Of a stretch of 64,000 nt of DNA, positions 9,995 through 19,444 are shown in pieces. The stretch is from SURF-28 sp034521465 (GTDB lineage Bacteria > Bacteroidota > Ignavibacteria > Ignavibacteriales > Melioribacteraceae): positions 186,001-250,000 of the forward strand of contig JAXHMN010000008.1 in assembly GCA_034521465.1 (NCBI GenBank). Direction: 5' to 3'. How positions within the stretch are numbered: the stretch's first letter is position 1; every line of letters starts with the position of its first letter. The translations under genes and the position numbers were made by a program. The notes under the pieces are model-generated. The model was not told the origin of the DNA. It saw only the letters and a list, made by a program, of their open reading frames with translations, and made no database searches.

Positions 9995-10186
9995 TTATTG
10001 AATCATTATTTTTACACGTTTTGAATCGGAAGCAGCTACTAATGTAGCTTTGCGCAAATTCCTTTTTCTTTTGGTTGTTTTTTTGGTAAGGATATGAGCT
10101 TTATAAGCTTTATATCTTTTCAACTTACCTGAACCAGTTTTCTTGAAGGTTTTTGCAGCTCCGCGATTACTTTTCATTTTAGGCAT
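9995..10186 (-). CDS. rpmI: 50S ribosomal protein L35
   Basis: A 63 aa highly basic protein beginning MPKMKSNRGAAKTFKKTGSG, the L35 signature, with KAHILTKKTTKRKRNLRK in the middle. It lies between infC and rplT as in most bacteria. Its start is preceded by AGGAAGG. The start overlaps the annotated infC end by 13 bases. Confidence 0.95.
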   Translation of the reverse strand: MPKMKSNRGAAKTFKKTGSGKLKRYKAYKAHILTKKTTKRKRNLRKATLVAASDSKRVKIMIQ

Positions 10187-10728
10187 TCTAACACCTTCCT
10201 ATTATTTTTTGATTTACCTTTTTGAGGAGCTAAAATGGTAAACATTGTTCTCCCCTCAAACTTGATCTCTTGTTCAACTTTAGCAATTTCTTCCAATCTC
10301 CCGGTAAATTCGTTCAAGAGTTCTGAACCCTGTTCCTTATAAGCTAATTCTCTTCCTTTAAAGATAACCGAGACTTTAACTTTATTTCCGTCACCCAAAA
10401 ATTTCTCTGCATGTTTTATTTTAAAGTTAACATCGTGAGTATCAGTATTCGGATGCAAACGAATTTCCTTTAGAACTGTAGTAGCAGCTTTCTTTTTAGC
10501 TAACTTTTCTTTTTTCTGTTGTTCGTAAATGAACTTACCGTAATCAATAATTTTGCAAACCGGTGGTTTAGCTTGTGGAGAAACTTCCACAAGATCAAGG
10601 TCTCTTGCTTCTGCTTCTTTTAAACCCTGCTGCGGAGTTAATATTCCGAGTTGATTCCCTTCGGGATCGATAACTCTAATTTGTGAAGCGCGTATATCCC
10701 GGTTTACTCTAAAATTTTGTTGAGCGAT
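10174..10728 (-). CDS. infC: Translation initiation factor IF-3 with an AUC start codon
   Basis: IF-3 blocks subunit joining and proofreads the start codon. The rebuilt protein is about 185 aa: N-domain (NFRVNRDIRASQIRVID, LGILTPQQGLKEAEARDLDL), linker helix (YGKFIYEQQKKEK) and C-domain (KEIRLHPNTDTHDVNFK, VSVIFKGRELAY). Two in-frame TAA codons at 10734-10729 lie directly before ATC at 10728, and no ATG, GTG or TTG occurs between them and the conserved N-terminus. GAGAGG sits at the right distance upstream. Rare AUU/AUC starts in infC are known to support autoregulation. The end is uncertain: one base fewer or more in an A-run near 10190 would stop it earlier, before rpmI. Confidence 0.9.
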   Translation of the reverse strand: MAQQNFRVNRDIRASQIRVIDPEGNQLGILTPQQGLKEAEARDLDLVEVSPQAKPPVCKIIDYGKFIYEQQKKEKLAKKKAATTVLKEIRLHPNTDTHDVNFKIKHAEKFLGDGNKVKVSVIFKGRELAYKEQGSELLNEFTGRLEEIAKVEQEIKFEGRTMFTILAPQKGKSKNNRKVLECLK

Positions 10729-10739
10729 TTATTACCTCT

Positions 10740-12691
10740 CTATTTATTAATGGATTTATTTTTAATTTCTTCCGAAATATCCGAAATAAATTTGGATATT
10801 TCTACTGATCCTTGATCCCCTTTACCGTGCATTCTAACGGACACGGTGCCGGATGTTTTTTCTTTCTCTCCGACTATTAACATGTAAGGTACTTTTTGAG
10901 TTTCCCAATCTCTAATTTTATAACCGACTTTTTCATTTCGTTTGTCTAATTCGAAACGAATATTATTTTTCTTTAAAATTTCAGTAACCTCTTCTGCATA
11001 ATCAAAGAAATGCTCCGAAATTGGGATCACGGCCGTTTGTACCGGAGCAAGCCATGTTGGGAAAAATCCGCCGAAATTCTCTATTAAAATGCCAATAAAT
11101 CTTTCTAAAGAACCAAAGGGAGCACGGTGAATTACAACCGGTCTATGTTTTTTACCATCTTCACCGGTGTATTCAAGATCAAATCTTTCCGGCATCACGT
11201 AATCTACTTGAACTGTTTCCAAGCTGCCATTTTCTTCCGAGTACGTCTCTCACCATAAAGTCAATTTTCGGACCGTAAAAAGCGGCTTCACCAACTTCCA
11301 CTTTGTAATTTAATTTCATTAAGTCGGCTGCTTCCTGAATTTCTTTTTGCGCTCTTTCCCAAAGTTTAATATCCCCGCCGTACTTTTCATCATTATCATC
11401 ACGGAAAGAAAGTTCGGTTGTGAAATCTTCAAACCCAAGCGTTGCAAATACTTTTTGAATTAAATCAATTACATCACATAGTTCATCTTTTAATTGATCC
11501 TGTCTGACAAACATGTGAGAATCATCAACGGCAAAAGAACGAACTCTTGTAATTCCGTTTAATTCACCGGATTTTTCATAACGATAAACAGTTCCAAATT
11601 CAGCTAAACGAATTGGTAAATCTCTATAACTTCTTGGTTTAGCTAGATAAATTTGAAAATGGTGAGGACAATTCATCGGTTTAAGTAAAAATTGTTCTTC
11701 GCCGTCACCCATAGTAATTGGGGGGAATTGACTATCGCTATAAAACGGATAGTGCCCACTCTGTTTATATAGTTCTATATTTCCGATGTGCGGAGTAACA
11801 ACCGGTTGATAACCTCTTTTTACCTGTTCATCTCTTAGATAATTTTCTAAAGTTTCTCTAAGTATTGTTCCTTTAGGCAACCACAATGGTAAACCTGCGC
11901 CGACTTTCGGAGTAATATGAAAGAGTTCAAGTTCTTTACCAAGTTTTCGGTGATCTCTTTTCTTTGCCTCTTCAAGCCGTTCCAAATGCTCATCGAGCAT
12001 TTTCTTTTTGGGAAATGTAATTCCGTAGATTCTCTGCATCTGTTGACGATTTTCATCACCTCGCCAATAAGAACCGGATACACTCAAGAGTTTTACGTTC
12101 TTTATTTTTCCGGCTGAAGGCAAATGCGGACCTGTACAGAGATCAGTGAAACCACCTTCTTTATAAATACTAATAGTTTCTTCATCTTCATTAAGATCAT
12201 CGATGATCTCTAATTTATAATTATCACCTTTCTCTTTATAAATATCTATTGCTTTTTGCTTATCTAATTCTTCCCTTACAAATGGTTGATCTTCTTTTGC
12301 AATCTCTAACATTTTTTGTTCAAGTTTAACAAGGTCTTCTTCGGTTAGAGTTTTGTTAATATCAAAATCATAGTAGAAACCACTTTCGATAGCTGGACCA
12401 ACACCAAATTGTGCTTCGGGATAAAGTTCTTTAATCGCATGTGCCATTAAATGAGATGAAGAATGCCAATAAGTTTCTTTACCAAGATCATCATCGAAAG
12501 TCAAAATCTTTACTTCGGCATCATTATTAATCGGGTAAGTTAGATCTCTAACATCACCGTTAATTTGCGAAACGAGTGCTTCTTTAGCTAATCTGCCTGA
12601 AATAGATTCTGCTATCTGCAAAAGGAGTGATACCTTTGTCGTATTCTTTTACCGAACCATCCGGTAATGTAATTTTAACTTTATCACTCAT
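10740..12691 (-). CDS. thrS: Threonyl-tRNA synthetase, two frame breaks
   Basis: Class II synthetase of about 650 aa. The order is a TGS domain (MSDKVKITLPDGSVKEYDKG), the editing/SAD domain with HSSSHLMAHAIKELYPEAQF (HxxxH) and later TGPHLPSAG, the catalytic core with MNCPHHFQIYL, RLAEFGTVYRYEKSGEL, and the C-terminal anticodon-binding domain (LAPVQTAVIPISEHFFDYA). Breaks near 12618 and 11220 (extra A in QLG-TVQVDYVMPERFDL) separate three parts that match the enzyme without gaps. The start ATG at 12691 is only about 20 bases after an intrinsic terminator. The stop is 11 bases before the infC start. Confidence 0.94.
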
Positions 12692-12713
12692 AATTTTTAT
12701 TTCACCCAAATAC

Positions 12714-12734
12714 AAAAAAACGGAGTAACCTCCG
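12714..12734 (-). terminator. Terminator immediately upstream of thrS
   Basis: Minus-strand CGGAG-GTTA-CTCCG followed by seven T ends about 22 bases before the thrS ATG. It could end the upstream tRNA transcript, or act as an attenuator, since no room for a separate thrS promoter remains between it and the start codon. Confidence 0.7.
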
Positions 12735-12793
12735 AATTGCGTTTTGATTTTAAATTTTTATTAAATCTAATTTCTATACTCTGTTCATTCCCC

Positions 12794-12927
12794 AAAACAG
12801 AACCAACATTCGAAAACAACGTGGGTTCTAGAAGATTCTCGCATCGCGATTCCTTTGGGAGAACCTCTTGTTCTCATCCTCAAACAAGAACCAACGTTTG
12901 AAGAACAACGTGGGTTCTAGAGGATTC
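12794..12927. repeat. Imperfect direct repeat including a tRNA-Val 3' end
   Basis: About 45 bases at 12794-12838 recur with few changes at 12882-12927. The second copy covers the 3' acceptor and part of the T arm of tRNA-Val, and the first holds only that fragment (GTGGGTTCTAGA..GATTC). Such split copies of a tRNA end can be a partial duplication or the scar of site-specific integration. Confidence 0.6.
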
Positions 12928-12984
12928 GAACCTCTGGCCTTCTGCACGTCAAGCAGACGCTCTAACCAACTGAGCTAAGAACCC
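12911..12984 (-). tRNA. tRNA-Val (GAC)
   Basis: The minus strand gives a full cloverleaf. Acceptor GGGTTCT pairs with AGAACCC, D arm AGCTCAGTTGGTTAGAGC, anticodon stem TCTGC/GCAGA with loop TTGACGT (anticodon GAC), T arm AGAGG-TTCGAAT-CCTCT and discriminator A. CCA is not encoded. Confidence 0.92.
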
Positions 12985-13006
12985 CACAATGCCAAGGAAA
13001 AAGTAT

Positions 13007-13067
13007 AAAGGCAAAAGTTCAAAGTGAGTAAATCCTTTTGCCTTTGAACTTTGTACTTTTGCCTTTG
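13007..13067. repeat. Palindromic repeat between the two tRNA genes
   Basis: AAAGGCAAAAG at 13007 pairs with CTTTTGCCTTT at 13035, and the motif CTTTTGCCTTTG recurs at 13056. It lies in the spacer between tRNA-Leu and tRNA-Val and resembles a small dispersed intergenic repeat. Confidence 0.55.
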
Positions 13068-13093
13068 TCCTGCTTGAACCGGTATGAATAAAG

Positions 13094-13179
13094 TACCGAG
13101 GGCCGGACTCGAACCGGCACGGGAACAAGTTCCCACAGGATTTTAAGTCCTGTGCGTCTACCAATTCCGCCACCCCGGC
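13094..13179 (-). tRNA. tRNA-Leu (TAA)
   Basis: The minus strand folds as a class II tRNA with a long variable arm. Acceptor GCCGGGG pairs with CCTCGGT (two G-U pairs), anticodon stem CAGGA/TCCTG encloses loop CTTAAAA (anticodon TAA), the variable arm is TGGGAACTTGTTCCC and the T arm is GCCGG-TTCGAGT-CCGGC. Discriminator A; CCA is not encoded. Confidence 0.92.
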
Positions 13180-13511
13180 AACAAATTAAAACAGATTGAA
13201 TAATCTACAATTTGTAACCAACCTAAAAACCATGACTCTCGTCCGCCGCAGTCCTTTTTGGACGAAGGCGGATTCCGCCACCCCGGCATTTTTGGTACTT
13301 ATCAATCTAATTAGAACAATACTTCAAAAGAAACGAAGTACAAATATAGATGTTTAGGCTATTTTATCAACAAATACTTTGTTGAAATTTTTTAATTAGT
13401 TGAATTTGCAAAATAGATTATGACATTAAGACTTCGTGGATTTTATGACGGGGAATAAAAATAATAATTTTGACTCTAATTTGTGTTATGTACTTCTTTG
13501 AGCAATCCATG
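13180..13511. other. Gene-free spacer with a partial tRNA-Leu copy
   Basis: No supported gene between tRNA-Leu and carB. It contains a 17-base copy (13272-13288) of the tRNA-Leu 5' end (13164-13180), preceded by a GC-rich inverted repeat around 13240-13275 (TCCGCC..GGCGGA). The rest is AT-rich and probably carries the promoter of the tRNA transcript. Confidence 0.55.
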
Positions 13512-16500
13512 TTAAGCGGTATATTCATCCCAGCTTTTGATTTGTAAAAACTCATCATTATAATTTTCAAGTGCTTCGGCTGCAATCGCATTGCAAGCTG
13601 CCTGTTTGTTATTAGGGGAATTTTATAATCTACCGCGGCTCTCCTAGTAGTATAATCGTTTGTCAGTTCTTCTTCCTGAAAATTCTTCGGTATGTTTATT
13701 ACTAAATCAACTTTTTCGATTTTACTGAGATCAATAGCATTAGGATGTTTTTTTCCGCTATGCCAATCAACCTTTACTACCGGAATATTATTAGATTTCA
13801 TAAATTTTGCAGTTCCGGGAGTAGCATAAAATTCAATTCCCAACCCGGTTAAAATTCTTGCGGTCTCAAGGAGCTCTGCCTTTGATTCAATTGCTCCAGA
13901 TGAAATTAAAACTGATTTTATCGGAAAGCTATATCCAACAGATATGAGCGCCTTCAAAAAATGCTTCGTTAAAATCATCACCGAAACAAGCGACTTCACC
14001 GGTCGATGCCATCTCAACACCAGTTGTAGGATCAGCCCCCTCAAGTCTGGTAAAAGAAAATTCGGGGGCTTTGACCGCCACGTAATCGTAATCGAAAAGA
14101 GAAAGCTCCATAGTGTCAAAAGGTTTGTCCATAATAACTTTTACTGCCGTTTCAATAAAATTTTCCCTCAATGTTTTTGATACAAAACGGAAGAACTTCG
14201 CGAAGCTCTAATATTACACTCAATAACTTTTACATTGTTTTGTTTTGCAATGAATTGAATGTTAAATGGTCCGTTTATTTTAAGTGATCCGGATATTTTT
14301 TCGGCTGTTTTTTTTATCTGCCGCATCGTTTCCAAATATGTTCTTTGAGGCGGTAAAACTAATGTGGCATCCCCGAGTGAACACCTGCATTTTCAACATG
14401 CTCTGAAATTGCGTACTTAACTATCTGACCCTTCGCCGCAACACCGTCAAATTCTAGTTCTTTAGCATTTTCTAAAAACTTACTTATTACTGTCGGTTGA
14501 TCTTTTGAAAGGTCAACCGCCTTCCGCAGAAATTTTGTTAATTCCTTATCATTAGAAGCGACGCCCATTGCAGCGCCGCTTAAAACGTATGAAGGGCGAA
14601 CTAAAACCGGATAACCGATTTTGTTCGCAAACTCAACAGCATCTTCCAGAGTTGAAAGTTCTCGCCATTCGGGTTGACCAATACCAAGTTCGTCGAGCAG
14701 TGAAGAAAACTTACTCCGGTTTTCGGCTATATCAATTTTATCCGGAGTTGTGCCAAGGATCGTTAGACCCCTGTTATTAAGCGGAATCGCAAGGTTGTTT
14801 GGGACTTGTCCGCCCATTGATATAATTATTCCTTTAGCACTAAGCTTCCGGTAAATTTCTTCTACCGTCTCGAGTGTTAATTCTTCAAAAAAAAGAAAAT
14901 CAAATTCATCATAATCTGTGCTGACAGTTTCGGGATTGCAATTAATCATAACCGTTTTATCGCCATGCTTTCGTAAATATCTTCCTGCATTAACACAGCA
15001 CCAATCAAATTCAACTGAACTCCCGATTCTATAAGGACCTGATCCTAGAATTATTACCGGTGGTTGGTCTCCTTTGTCAATAATATCATCATGATTTGCA
15101 TTGTAGGTTAAGTAGAGATAATTAGTTTGAGCGGGATATTCAGCAGCGAGCGTGTCAATTTGCAAGATCGAGGGATGAATATTTTCATAAACTCGAATTT
15201 GCCTAATTTCATCGGCAGATTTTTTAATTGCTTGTGCGATCTGTTCATCGGAAAAGCCCAACTTTTTTGCCGCGAGTAACGACTCTTTTGTAACCCTCTG
15301 ATCTATTTCCAGCAATCTCTTTTGCTCAACAATATTTTTAATTTTATAGAGAAACCATTTATTTATGTGAGTTATCTCATGAATGTTTTCTACTGTGTAA
15401 CCATTTTCTAACGCTTGCGCGATAGAAAATAATCTTCTTCTCCCGGCTCTGATAAAGCTTGCTCAATATTTTCGATTGAAAATTTTTTTGGGTTGCACAC
15501 AACTCCTTCGGCTCCAATATCTAACATCCTTACGGCTTTCTGGAGCGCTTCTTCAAATCTTCTGCCTACTGCCATTACTTCGCCAACAGATTTCATCGAT
15601 GAACCAATTCTTTTAGAAACACTTTAAATTTACTTCAAATCCACATCTTGGGAATTTAACCACACAATAATCAAGTGCTGGTTCAAAAAATGCGGGTGTA
15701 GTTTTTGTGATGCTGTTTTTTAATTCATGCAGTCCGTAACCGAGTGCAAGTTTTGCTGCGATGAAAGCGAGCGGATAACCAGTTGCCTTCGACGCAAGAG
15801 CTAGAACTTCGGGAGAGTCTTGCATTTACCTCAATCACCCTGTAATCATCGGAGTTTTTATCTAATGCGTACTGAATATTGCACTCACCGATTATACCGA
15901 AATGACGAATTACTTTTATTGCAATTTCGCGAAGTTTATGATATTCGGAATTTGTTAAAGTTTGGCTCGGCGCAACGACTATACTTTCGCCCGTGTGGAT
16001 TCCCATCGGGTCAAAGTTTTCCATGTTGCATACAGTAATGCAATTATCATACTTATCTCTAACTACTTCATACTCAACTTCTTTCCAGCCCTCCAAATAT
16101 TCTTCAACCAGTATTTGAGAAGTGTATGAAAATGCTTTTGAAGCAAGTTTCTCAACTTCTTTTTTATTGCGGCAGAGCTCCAGAACCTAATCCGCCTAAT
16201 GCAAATGCAATTCTAATTAAAATAGGGAAACCAATTTCTTTACTTACTTCTTACAGCATCATCAACTGAATTTACAGCACGGCTTTCAGCAAATTTTACA
16301 TCAATCGCTTTCAAATTAGAATTGAATCTCTCTCTATCTTCCGTGTCAATAACGGCTTGCAATTGGGCTGCCCAGATATATTTACTTCATATTTTTTTAA
16401 GATACCCCTTTCGTTTAATTCCATGCCGCAATTCAATGCAGTTTGACCTCCAAAACTTAAAAGTATCGAATCGGGTTTTTCTTTTTTTATTACCTTTTCA

Positions 16501-16719
16501 ACAAACTCAACATTTACGGGAAGTAGGTAAACCTTGTCGGCTAAATATTCCGATGTTTCTGACTGGCTGCAATATTCGGATTTATCAGAATTGTATAGTA
16601 CCTCTTCTTCCTTTAACGCTTTTAATTGCCTGGCTGCCGGAGTAATCAAACTCTCCCGCTTCGCCGATCTTAAGCGCCGAACTACCAAGTATTAATATTT
16701 TGTTTGGTTTGTTTTGCAT
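13512..16719 (-). CDS. carB: Carbamoyl-phosphate synthase large subunit, heavily frame-broken
   Basis: Makes carbamoyl phosphate from bicarbonate, ATP and the ammonia supplied by CarA, for pyrimidine and arginine synthesis. The start MQNKPNKILILGSSALKIGE at 16719 and the whole domain order survive: first ATP-grasp half (GIHTGESIVVAPSQTL, ECNIQYALD), oligomerisation domain (SLLAAKKLGFSDEQIA), second half (VIILGSGPYRIGSSVEFDWC, MINCNPETVSTDYDE, VRPSYVLSGAAM) and the allosteric MGS domain (VLISSGAIESKAELLE) ending at 13512. The span encodes about 1,069 aa, the normal length. I count at least eight frame breaks. The even spread and full-length conservation favour sequencing errors, but true decay cannot be excluded from the sequence. 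Confidence 0.88.
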
Positions 16720-16729
16720 TTCGTTTTTC

Positions 16730-16794
16730 TTTGCGACTCTGCGTCTTTGCGGTTGTTCTTCATTGATTCACCGCAAAGGCGCTAAGACGCAAAG
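16730..16794. repeat. Inverted repeat in the carA-carB gap
   Basis: A 24-base imperfect inverted repeat (arms 16730-16753 and 16770-16794, core CTTTGCGGT/ACCGCAAAG) fills the 78-base gap between the carA stop and the carB start. It resembles the CCGCAAAG-type dispersed intergenic repeats known in several bacterial groups. It would form a stable hairpin in the carAB message. Confidence 0.6.
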
Positions 16795-16797
16795 TTG

Positions 16798-17852
16798 TCA
16801 TTTAATTTTGTCTAAAAACTCATCAAAAATAAAACTTGTATCAACCGGTCCGGGTGCTGCTTCGGGGTGAAATTGCACCGTCATTAACGGTTTTTCTTTG
16901 TGACGAATTCCTTCGTTAGTTCCATCATTTAAATTTTTCGAACCATAATTCCCATTCATTTGATAAGCTATTTGTGTCAACGGCAAAACCATGGTTTTGC
17001 GAGGTTATATAACGTCGATTATCAACTTTATTAATTACCGGCTGGTTCTGACTGCGATGTCCGTATTTCATTTTATAAGTTTTCGCTCCGCGCTGCTAGA
17101 GAAAGAATTTGATGCCCCATACAAATTCCCAAAACCGGTTTCCCTAACTTCAGGACTTGTTTAGCTTTTTCAACCAATTCAGGATACATCTACTGGATCC
17201 AGGACCATTATCTAAATAAGACAGCATCAAATTCAGTTTGATAAAAATCAAAATTCCATGGAGCCCGTTTTACTTTAAAACCTCTGCGCACAAGATTACG
17301 AACTATATTTTCCTTACAGCCGCAGTCATAAAGTAATATTGATTTCCCTTCACCTATAGTCTCTAAACTTCCCGGTGAAACTTTTTCAAATAAATTTACC
17401 TTATCCGGATCAAAAAACTCAATTGCATCAACTTCCAATTCAATCTTTCCAAGCATTGTTCCATATTCACGAATGTATTTCGTTCAGTTTCGCGTATCTA
17501 TTTCACATAGTCCGGGAATGTTGTAAGATTCCATCCATTTGGAAAGTGAACGACTTGCAGACCAGTGACTGAAATCTTTAGAATAATCTGATACAACCAA
17601 TCCACTGATTTTAATTCCTTTAGACTCAAATGTGGAAATCGAATTCTCCAGGGCTTCTTCTATTCCGTAATTACCAATTAATGGATAAGTTAATACTAAG
17701 ATTTGACCTGTGTAAGATGGGTCGGTAAGTGTTTTCGGGATAACCAACCATACCGGTATTGAAAACAACCTCCCCGCCGCAGATTTTGCAGCACCGAATA
17801 ATTTCCCATCAATTGAGAGACCGGATTCAAAGATTAGTTTGGCTGTTTGAAT
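16798..17852 (-). CDS. carA: Carbamoyl-phosphate synthase small subunit, frame-broken
   Basis: Class I glutamine amidotransferase chain that feeds ammonia to CarB. Fragments in order are KLIFESGLSIDGKLFGAAKS, the PSYTGQILVLTYPLIGNYGI motif, the ILLYDCGCKENIVRNLVRRG region, the catalytic cysteine in GICMGHQILS (about 17115-17135) and the catalytic histidine in VQFHPEAAPGPVDT near the C-terminus. Breaks lie near 17775, 17490, 17200 and 17000. The rebuilt length is about 350 aa, normal for CarA. The start is uncertain: after AAGGAG the correctly spaced in-frame codon is ATT at 17852, either a non-standard start or another base error. Confidence 0.85.
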
Positions 17853-18029
17853 TGTCCAACTCCTTGCTAAAAGTTGGAATTGAAATTAGTGAAGAAATTG
17901 GAAAAATCAAAAGATGAAATTTATTAAAAATGGACTGACAAGAGATCGGAATGTATTTAAGAATTTCGAGTTTACTTTTTATCAAAATTTTTAAGTATTT
18001 TTAATAAAATTTAATGAAAGGAAAACAAA

Positions 18030-19042
18030 ATGGATAAAACTCCTTTAACTGATTATATAAAACAAATCCCGAAAGCAGAATTGCATCTCCATATCGAAGG
18101 GACATTTGAGCCTGAATTAATGTTCAAGATAGCGGACCGCAATAAAATAAAGATTGATTATAATTCTGTTGATGATTTAAAAACGGCATACAACTTTAAT
18201 AATCTTCAAGAATTTTTAGATATCTATTATGCCGGAGCACAAGTTCTGCAAACCGAAGAAGATTTTTACGATTTAACTTGGGCTTATTTTCTCAAAGCGA
18301 AAGAAGATAATATTATTCATGCAGAAATAATGTTTGATCCTCAAACTCACACTCATAGAGGCGTACCTTTTGAAACCGTTATTGAAGGAATTAGCAAAGC
18401 ACAAAAAGATGCCGAATCTAAAACTCGGAATTTCCTCTAAGCTTATAATGTCTTTTTTGCGGCATCTAGATCAGAACTCAGCTTTTGAGATTTATGATTA
18501 TTTCATTCATCATAAGGATAAAATTCATGCTGTTGGATTAGACTCATCAGAATTAGGCAACCCGCCTTCGCTTTTTACCGATGTATTTAAAGAGCAAAAA
18601 ATGATGGTTAAAAATTACTGCTCACGCCGGAGAAGAAGGTCCGCCCGAATATGTTTGGGAAGCGTTAGATATATTAAACGTTCACCGAATAGACCACGGA
18701 AATAGATCGTTGGAAGATGAAAATTTAATTAGAAGAATTACCGATCAAAAAATTGTACTCACTGTCTGCCCCCTATCGAATCTCAAGTTGAAAGTTGTAA
18801 AAGATTTGAAAAAACATCCGCTAAAGAGAATGTTAGGTTATGGAATTAAGGCAACGGTAAACTCTGATGATCCCGCATATTTCGGTGGTTATATTAATGA
18901 AAACTTTATTCAAACTGCCGAAGCAATTGATTTAACAAAAGAAGATATTTTTACACTTGTTCAAAATTCATTTGAGGCAAGTTTTGTTTCGGATGAAAGA
19001 AGAACTGAAATGATGCAACAGTTGAGTGAATATCAGTTATAG
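18030..19042 (+). CDS. Adenine deaminase (adenosine deaminase family), two frame breaks
   Basis: Zinc-dependent hydrolase of the adenosine/adenine deaminase family. Zinc ligands appear as AELHLHIEGT near residue 20 and again in the HAGEEGPPEY, NVHRIDHGNRS and NSDDPAYFGGY motifs. The phrase VNSDDPAYFGGY is characteristic of the adenine deaminase branch (Aah1/ADE type), which makes hypoxanthine from adenine, rather than adenosine deaminases with NTDDP. Frame breaks occur near 18420 and 18610; the rebuilt length is about 337 aa. It is divergent from carA and begins after a GAAAGGAAAAC ribosome site. Specificity is a motif-based inference. Confidence 0.85.
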
Positions 19043-19154
19043 TTTTATACTCTTGACAACTCAGCTTTCTACTAAGGTATATGAATATATTTGTGTAAAG
19101 CTTCAGATGGAAATGGAATTTCCTAAATTAACAATAGTGTAAAAAGGAGACTTC

Positions 19155-19416
19155 CATGCATCAAAGAAAGCGCTACACAGCAGAACAAAAGGAATAATCC
19201 TAAGAGAACTTTTAGAAAACAATATTCCAATTAGTCAATTAGCCGAGAAGTACGATGTCCGTCCGAACGATATATATAACTGTTCCGAAGGAATGCCTAT
19301 GGCAGAAAAAGAAACTCTTTGAATCTGCAACCGATATATTTACTCTAAAGATATCGAATCAAAAACAAACCACATCCGAAGAAAAGAAGATACGAAAAGC
19401 TGGCAAACTAAATTAA
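19155..19416 (+). pseudogene. IS3-type transposase OrfA remnant
   Basis: Begins MHQRKRYTAEQK, breaks, then continues EIILRELLENNIPISQLAEK and YDVRPNDIYN, breaks again and ends with KKKLFESATDIFTLK and a stop at 19416. This is the helix-turn-helix OrfA of IS3/IS911-like elements. No OrfB follows, so only a fragment of the element remains. It starts a degraded accessory stretch that runs to about 26 kb. Confidence 0.65.
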
Positions 19417-19444
19417 AAAGACCTGAGGACGAAGCAATCAGTTA

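Noticed and set aside
12691..12911. Threonine-rich leader peptide for thrS attenuation
   Set aside because: The only small frame in the leader has few Thr codons and overlaps the tRNA-end repeat.
12949..13173. 74-codon minus-strand frame over the tRNA cluster
   Set aside because: It runs through tRNA-Leu and into tRNA-Val and is explained by the tRNA sequences.
13512..17852. True loss of carAB with reliance on nucleoside salvage
   Set aside because: Essential genes outside carAB show the same indel pattern and all carAB domains are conserved at full length, so errors are more likely; not proven.
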